From: Collinsella aerofaciens ATCC 25986
Lineage (GTDB): Bacteria; Actinomycetota; Coriobacteriia; Coriobacteriales; Coriobacteriaceae
Assembly (NCBI RefSeq): GCF_010509075.1
Contig: NZ_CP048433.1
Span: 2,046,001-2,110,000, forward strand
DNA length: 64,000 bases
Reading direction: 5' to 3'
The translations under genes and the position numbers were made by a program. The notes beneath the pieces are model-generated. The model was given only the letters and a program-made list of their open reading frames with translations, searched no databases and was not told the DNA's origin. This document shows, one piece after another, positions 60,264 to 64,000 of this stretch (within the stretch, counting starts at the first letter, position 1; the number at the start of each line of letters is the position of its first letter).

Positions 60264-61559
60264 ATGGCACCAGCACTGTCCGATCTTCAACCGCAATCAG
60301 CGCCCAAGGCCACCGCGGCGGCGCAGACCGCTATCGGTGACGGTCTTGTTGCAGAAGCTCAGGCTTTTGCAGATGAGCTCGCTGCATGGCGACACGATTT
60401 ACATCAGATGCCCGAGCTGGGTAATAGCCTCCCGCAGACCTCTACGTATATCCAAGCGCGCCTGACCGAGATGGACATCCCATTTGCTACGCTCGTCGAT
60501 GGTTCCTGCGTTGTGGGCCTTGTCGGCGCCGGTGCCGCCGCGGCCCAAGGCAATGGCATCTGCACGAATGAGCAGGCCGGTACGGTCATCATGCTTCGTG
60601 GCGACATGGACGCCCTGCCCGTTGCCGAGGAATCCGGCGAGCCCTTTGCATCCACCAACGGCTGCATGCACGCTTGCGGTCACGATATGCACGCGACGGC
60701 GCTGCTTGGTGCGGCTCGTATGCTCAAAGCGCGCGAGGCAGAGCTTGTTGATGCCAACGCTACGGTTAAGTTGCTGTTCCAGCCGGGCGAGGAAACCTTT
60801 GAGGGTGCCCGCGCCGCCATCGCCGACGGTCTGCTGCAGAACCCGCGCCCTCAGGCGGCCTTTGCCATGCACGTTAACAGCCAATCGCCGCTCGGCCTGG
60901 TGCTCTATGGGAGCCCGGCGCTTTCGGGCGTGTATGGTTTCCGCATCACGCTGCAGGGCAAGGGCGGCCATGGCTCGAGCCCCGAGATCTGCATCGACCC
61001 CATCACGACCGGCGTCCATGTGCACCTGGCGCTTCAGGAGCTCATCGCTCGCGAGGTGCCGGCCGCCAAGGAGGTCGCACTGACCGTGGGTAAGTTTGCC
61101 GGTGGCCAAGCGGCCAACGTCATCCCGGATACCTGCGTGCTCGAAGGCACGCTGCGCGGCTTCGACGTCGAGCTCATGGAGCACCTCAAGACCCGCATCG
61201 CGGAGGTCGTTAACGGCGTTGCCACAACATATCGTACGCCGGCGACCATCGAGACGCTTTCGGATGTTCCGCCGCTTGTACTCGACAGCGATATGACTCA
61301 GGCGTCGCTTGGCTACGTGGGCGCAGTGCTGCCCAAGGCGGCTTTCTTGCCGCTTTTCCATGCCATGGCGAGTGAGGACTTCGCGCTTATCTCGAGCGAG
61401 ATTCCGAGTGCGTACTTTACCGTGGGCGCGGCCGTAACCGACACGGACGAGCATTTTGCCCAGCACCATCCCAAGGCACGTTTTAACGATGCCGAGCTGC
61501 CGCTCGGTGCTGCGGCTTATACCGCCGTCGCTTTGGGCTATATCGCCGACCACCGGTAG
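60264..61559 (+). CDS. M20-family amidohydrolase (hippurate-hydrolase-like)
   Basis: 431 aa. Metal-binding and catalytic features: MPELGNSLPQT near the start, LRGDMDALPV, NGCMHACGHDMHAT, FQPGEETFEGA and the late HAMASEDFA His. A dimerisation lid domain covers about 230-345 (GKGGHGSSPE). The family hydrolyses N-acyl amino acids or related amides; the exact substrate is not readable. GGAGGG lies 5 nt before the ATG. It is probably cotranscribed with the MFS gene, with element copy 2 between them. Confidence 0.88.
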   Translation: MAPALSDLQPQSAPKATAAAQTAIGDGLVAEAQAFADELAAWRHDLHQMPELGNSLPQTSTYIQARLTEMDIPFATLVDGSCVVGLVGAGAAAAQGNGICTNEQAGTVIMLRGDMDALPVAEESGEPFASTNGCMHACGHDMHATALLGAARMLKAREAELVDANATVKLLFQPGEETFEGARAAIADGLLQNPRPQAAFAMHVNSQSPLGLVLYGSPALSGVYGFRITLQGKGGHGSSPEICIDPITTGVHVHLALQELIAREVPAAKEVALTVGKFAGGQAANVIPDTCVLEGTLRGFDVELMEHLKTRIAEVVNGVATTYRTPATIETLSDVPPLVLDSDMTQASLGYVGAVLPKAAFLPLFHAMASEDFALISSEIPSAYFTVGAAVTDTDEHFAQHHPKARFNDAELPLGAAAYTAVALGYIADHR

Positions 61560-61644
61560 CACCCAACCTTGCCTTTCAAGCCTGCGGGCATGGCCATAAG
61601 GCCTATGCCCTTGTCTTTCAAGGCAATCTTGGGCACTACCGGCG
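61552..61644 (+). repeat. Structured intergenic element, copy 2 (amidohydrolase-MFS)
   Basis: The left arm begins at the amidohydrolase stop (CCGGTAG at 61552-61558) and pairs with CTACCGG (61636-61642). CAA pairs with TTG, TTGCCTT with AAGGCAA, and the inner hairpin is GGGCATGGCC-ATAA-GGCCTATGCCC (61586-61610). The blocks CCTTGCCTTTCAA and CTTTCAAGGCAATC are the same as in copy 1 (1651-1735). Confidence 0.75.
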
Positions 61645-61682
61645 CCCGGCGCAGGCTATTCGTTTGTTAAATAAGGAGCAGT

Positions 61683-62987
61683 ATGCCCCAGCAGCGTAAG
61701 TTCTTCCCCGGCTGGCTCGTGGTGGCCTCCGGCTTCGTGATCATGGCCACGTGCTACACGATTTTCGTCAACTGCATGAGCCTGTTCCAGCCGCTCATCG
61801 TCAGCGACTTGGGAATATCTCTTGCGCAGTACAACATCTCCAATGCGATCTCTACCGTGGTGAGCGTTATCGGATCGCTTGTCATTGGCCATGTTGCCGA
61901 TAAAGTAAGCGGTCGCGTTTTGGGCTCCCTAACCGTTATCGCTACCTCTGCCGTTCTTGCCAGCATGAGCTTTGTCGGTGAGCTGTGGCAGGTCTACGTG
62001 CTCTTTGTCGTTTCGGGCTGCTTCGCTGTGGCCTCGACCCGTCTGCTCATTAGCCTGGTGACCGCCAACTGGTTTACCGCCAAACGCGGCCTTGCCATTT
62101 CCATCGCACTTTCGGGCTCGGGCTTTGGCGGCGCTATTCTGTCTCCCATCGTGAGCTCGCTTATCGTGAGCGTTGGCTGGCGTTCCGCCTTCCTGGTGCT
62201 CGCGGCTATCTGCATGGTGGCGGCGCTGCCCATCACGGCCTATTCCTTCCGCACCAAGCCTTCCGAGATCGGCCTTAAGCCGCTCGGCGAGAACCCGGGC
62301 GATCCGTCCGTCTCGACGGCTGGCGACAAGGACGAGCACACGGCGCCCGAGGTTAGCGTCGGCTGGTCTCGTATCAAGAAGAGCCCGGCGTTTTGGCTGC
62401 TCGTCGTTGCCTTCCTCTTTATGGGCTTGGTCAATGGCGCCATCCTGCCCAACCAGGTTACCAACATGACGAGTGTTACCGTCAACGGTGCCAAGATCGT
62501 CACGGGCGGCCACGATCCCATGTGGGCGGGTACCGTGCTTTCGGTCTATATGGTTACCGTCGTTATTGCCAAGATTTCGCTCGGTGCGATCTACGACCGC
62601 TTTGGCCTGCGCTTTGGCAATATCCTTGGCTCCGTTGCGTGCATTATCGCCTGCGTGGCGCTGTGCTTCCCGACGACGGACCTCGGTCCTATTGTCGCCG
62701 CTGTGAGCTTTGGTATCGGAACGTGTATGGGCACCATCACGCCTACCATCGCCGCGTCCAAGCAGTTTGGCATGGCCGACCTCGGCAAGGTCACGGGCAC
62801 CATTACCTCGCTCGAGATGGTCGGCGGCACCGTAGGTGCCATTGTCTCGGGCGTGCTGTTCGATGCCACGGGCTCCTTTGCGAGCACCTGGATCGTGTGC
62901 CTGGCGTGCTCCGTGGTCATGCTCGTGTTCCTGCTGGCATCCGAGCCCATCGCCGCCAAGCTGCGCGCGAGCGTGGCGGGGGAGTAG
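61683..62987 (+). CDS. MFS transporter (OxlT-like)
   Basis: 434 aa, twelve hydrophobic segments. It starts KFFPGWLVVASGFVIMA as in oxalate/formate-antiporter-like MFS proteins. The MFS motif A-like GHVADKVSGR and the second-half GAIYDRFGLRFG are visible. A cytoplasmic loop (about 205-230) is acidic. Next to an amidohydrolase it may import the acylated substrate or export a product (inference). Confidence 0.88.
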   Translation: MPQQRKFFPGWLVVASGFVIMATCYTIFVNCMSLFQPLIVSDLGISLAQYNISNAISTVVSVIGSLVIGHVADKVSGRVLGSLTVIATSAVLASMSFVGELWQVYVLFVVSGCFAVASTRLLISLVTANWFTAKRGLAISIALSGSGFGGAILSPIVSSLIVSVGWRSAFLVLAAICMVAALPITAYSFRTKPSEIGLKPLGENPGDPSVSTAGDKDEHTAPEVSVGWSRIKKSPAFWLLVVAFLFMGLVNGAILPNQVTNMTSVTVNGAKIVTGGHDPMWAGTVLSVYMVTVVIAKISLGAIYDRFGLRFGNILGSVACIIACVALCFPTTDLGPIVAAVSFGIGTCMGTITPTIAASKQFGMADLGKVTGTITSLEMVGGTVGAIVSGVLFDATGSFASTWIVCLACSVVMLVFLLASEPIAAKLRASVAGE

Positions 62988-63022
62988 ACGTCCGTCGCTC
63001 TTTTCTGTTCGCCCCGTTCTGT

Positions 63023-63226
63023 CCGTGGCTGCCCTGGAAGCCGAATGGATGCTCGTACCATCATTCGGTTTCCAAGGCGGCCACGGGCCTACGAAATGAT
63101 CCGTTTTCCTCCGTCCCCAACAGATCACGTGATTCGAAGGGGACGGAGGAAAGCGGATCACAAACAGCGGTGGCGCGTCTGGCCGAACGAGCCCCCATAC
63201 CCTCGTTCGGTCAGACGCGCCACCGC
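63023..63226. repeat. Three consecutive long hairpins before hisS
   Basis: Hairpin A has 25-nt arms (63023-63047 with 63062-63086) with a few mismatches. Hairpin B has 22-nt arms (63097-63118 with 63139-63160) with one mismatch. Hairpin C has 25-nt arms (63167-63191 with 63202-63226) with one mismatch and a following GTTTTGTTTTTG, so C is a good terminator. They fill most of the gap between the MFS gene and hisS; no ORF is supported there. Confidence 0.8.
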
Positions 63227-63291
63227 GTTTTGTTTTTGTGCCGTATAATGACCACTACCTATGACGCGATACAAAAGAAAGGTGTTTGCCC

Positions 63292-64000
63292 ATGCAGGCA
63301 CAGAAGGCGGAGGGAACCCGCGACCTTATCGGCGCCGAGATGCGCGCCTGGCAAAAGATGCAGCAGATTGCGGCCGGCGTGTTCGAGCCGTTTGGTTTTA
63401 AACCCATCGAGACGCCCGCGATTGAGCAGGTGGACGTGTTTGTCCACGGTATCGGCCAGTCGACCGACGTCGTGCGCAAGGAAATGTTCCGCGTGTTCAG
63501 CGGTGCCAACCTGGAGCGCGTCTTTACCGAGGGCACCGACACCAAACTCAAGCCCAAGCAGCGCCTGGCACTTCGCCCCGAGGGCACGGCCGGCGTGGTG
63601 CGCGCCGTCGTCGAGAACAATCTGGTGCCCCAGGGCTCCACGCCGTTTAAGGCGTACTACGCCGAGGCCATGTTCCGCGGCGAGCGTCCCCAGAAGGGCC
63701 GCCTGCGCCAGTTCCACCAGGTGGGCATCGAGTGGCTCGGCGCTCCCGATCCGGCGGCAGACGCCGAGTGCATCATCATGCTCATGGAGTTCTACAAGCG
63801 CCTGGGCTTCGACCTTTCCAAGCTTCGTCTGCTCATCAACTCGATGGGTGACGCCCAGTGCCGTCCGGCTTACCGCGAGCAGGTTAAGCAGTTCATCCTC
63901 AATCACGCAGACGAGATGTGCGACGAGTGCCGCGAGCGCGCCGAGCTTAACCCGCTGCGCGCCTTCGACTGCAAGAACGACCACTGCCGCGAGATCATGG
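63292..64000 (+). CDS. hisS: Histidine-tRNA ligase (3' part beyond the window)
   Basis: First 236 residues of a class II synthetase charging tRNA-His. It starts MQAQKAEGTRDLIGAEMRAW. ALRPEGTAGVVRA (motif-linked substrate site) and motif 2 MFRGERPQKGRLRQFHQVG are visible. The Cys-containing insertion MCDECRERA...FDCKN is as in Gram-positive HisRS. GAAAGGTG lies upstream. The gene runs past the end of the window. Confidence 0.96.
   Translation, partial: MQAQKAEGTRDLIGAEMRAWQKMQQIAAGVFEPFGFKPIETPAIEQVDVFVHGIGQSTDVVRKEMFRVFSGANLERVFTEGTDTKLKPKQRLALRPEGTAGVVRAVVENNLVPQGSTPFKAYYAEAMFRGERPQKGRLRQFHQVGIEWLGAPDPAADAECIIMLMEFYKRLGFDLSKLRLLINSMGDAQCRPAYREQVKQFILNHADEMCDECRERAELNPLRAFDCKNDHCREIM

Overview
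The window looks like a stretch of a Coriobacteriia chromosome, most likely Collinsella or a close relative. The signs are high GC with strong G/C third-position bias, monoderm-type gene content, a Phe T-box, a Tad pilus locus without a secretin, and sigma-A-like TTGAC(C/A)-N17-TATAAT promoters in front of the tRNA genes. This assignment is inference from gene content and style; no 16S rRNA gene is present. Nearly all genes lie on the plus strand. The exceptions are a partial gene at the left edge, pyk, a 57-residue membrane protein, dacA and an IS110-type transposase.

Layout. 1-4.3 kb: T-box, pheS and pheT, with a structured repeat between pheS and pheT. 4.4-7.2 kb: a nickel-type ECF transporter (NikMN-NikQ-NikO) behind a promoter with a NikR-like operator. 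7.3-13 kb: a phospholipase-C-like protein, pyruvate kinase, and a Ca2+-type P-ATPase whose leader can fold so that the Shine-Dalgarno is buried. 13.2-24.2 kb: RsgA, then a Tad/Flp pilus operon (CpaB, CpaE-like, TadA, TadB, TadC, Flp pilin, TadE/TadG-like proteins, DUF192), followed by a toxin-antitoxin-like pair. 24.9-40.2 kb: housekeeping genes (GH5-like protein, RsmI, MetRS, RsmA, TatD, slipin, RlmH, ProC, SerRS) interspersed with six tRNA genes (Phe, Leu, three Arg, Ser). 40.2-47 kb: D,D-carboxypeptidase, a VanRS-like two-component system, and PstB with a PhoBR-like pair. 47-49.8 kb: a capsule/EPS regulatory module (CpsC, CpsD, CpsB) and a GNAT. 49.8-51.3 kb: an IS110-family element. 51.5-64 kb: HtpG, tandem YhgE/Pip-type membrane proteins, an EamA transporter, an M20 amidohydrolase with an MFS partner, and the start of hisS.

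Most striking observation. All six tRNA genes are followed by the same kind of cassette. After the tRNA and its terminator comes a short inverted copy of that tRNA's own T-arm. Then comes a GC-rich multi-hairpin core, and then a second copy of the tRNA 3' tail and its terminator. The core fold is kept while its sequence changes, and the outer parts always match the host tRNA. I do not recognise this as a described element; it is the best candidate here for a new system.

Two further RNA-like signals stand out. One is a two-copy intergenic element (pheS-pheT and amidohydrolase-MFS) with perfectly compensated stem changes. The other is the P-ATPase leader, with two loop-to-downstream helices, one of which sequesters the ribosome binding site. 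Several long near-perfect hairpins (12.9, 33.7, 53.6 and 63.0-63.2 kb) and an IS sitting inside a palindrome complete a repeat-rich intergenic landscape.
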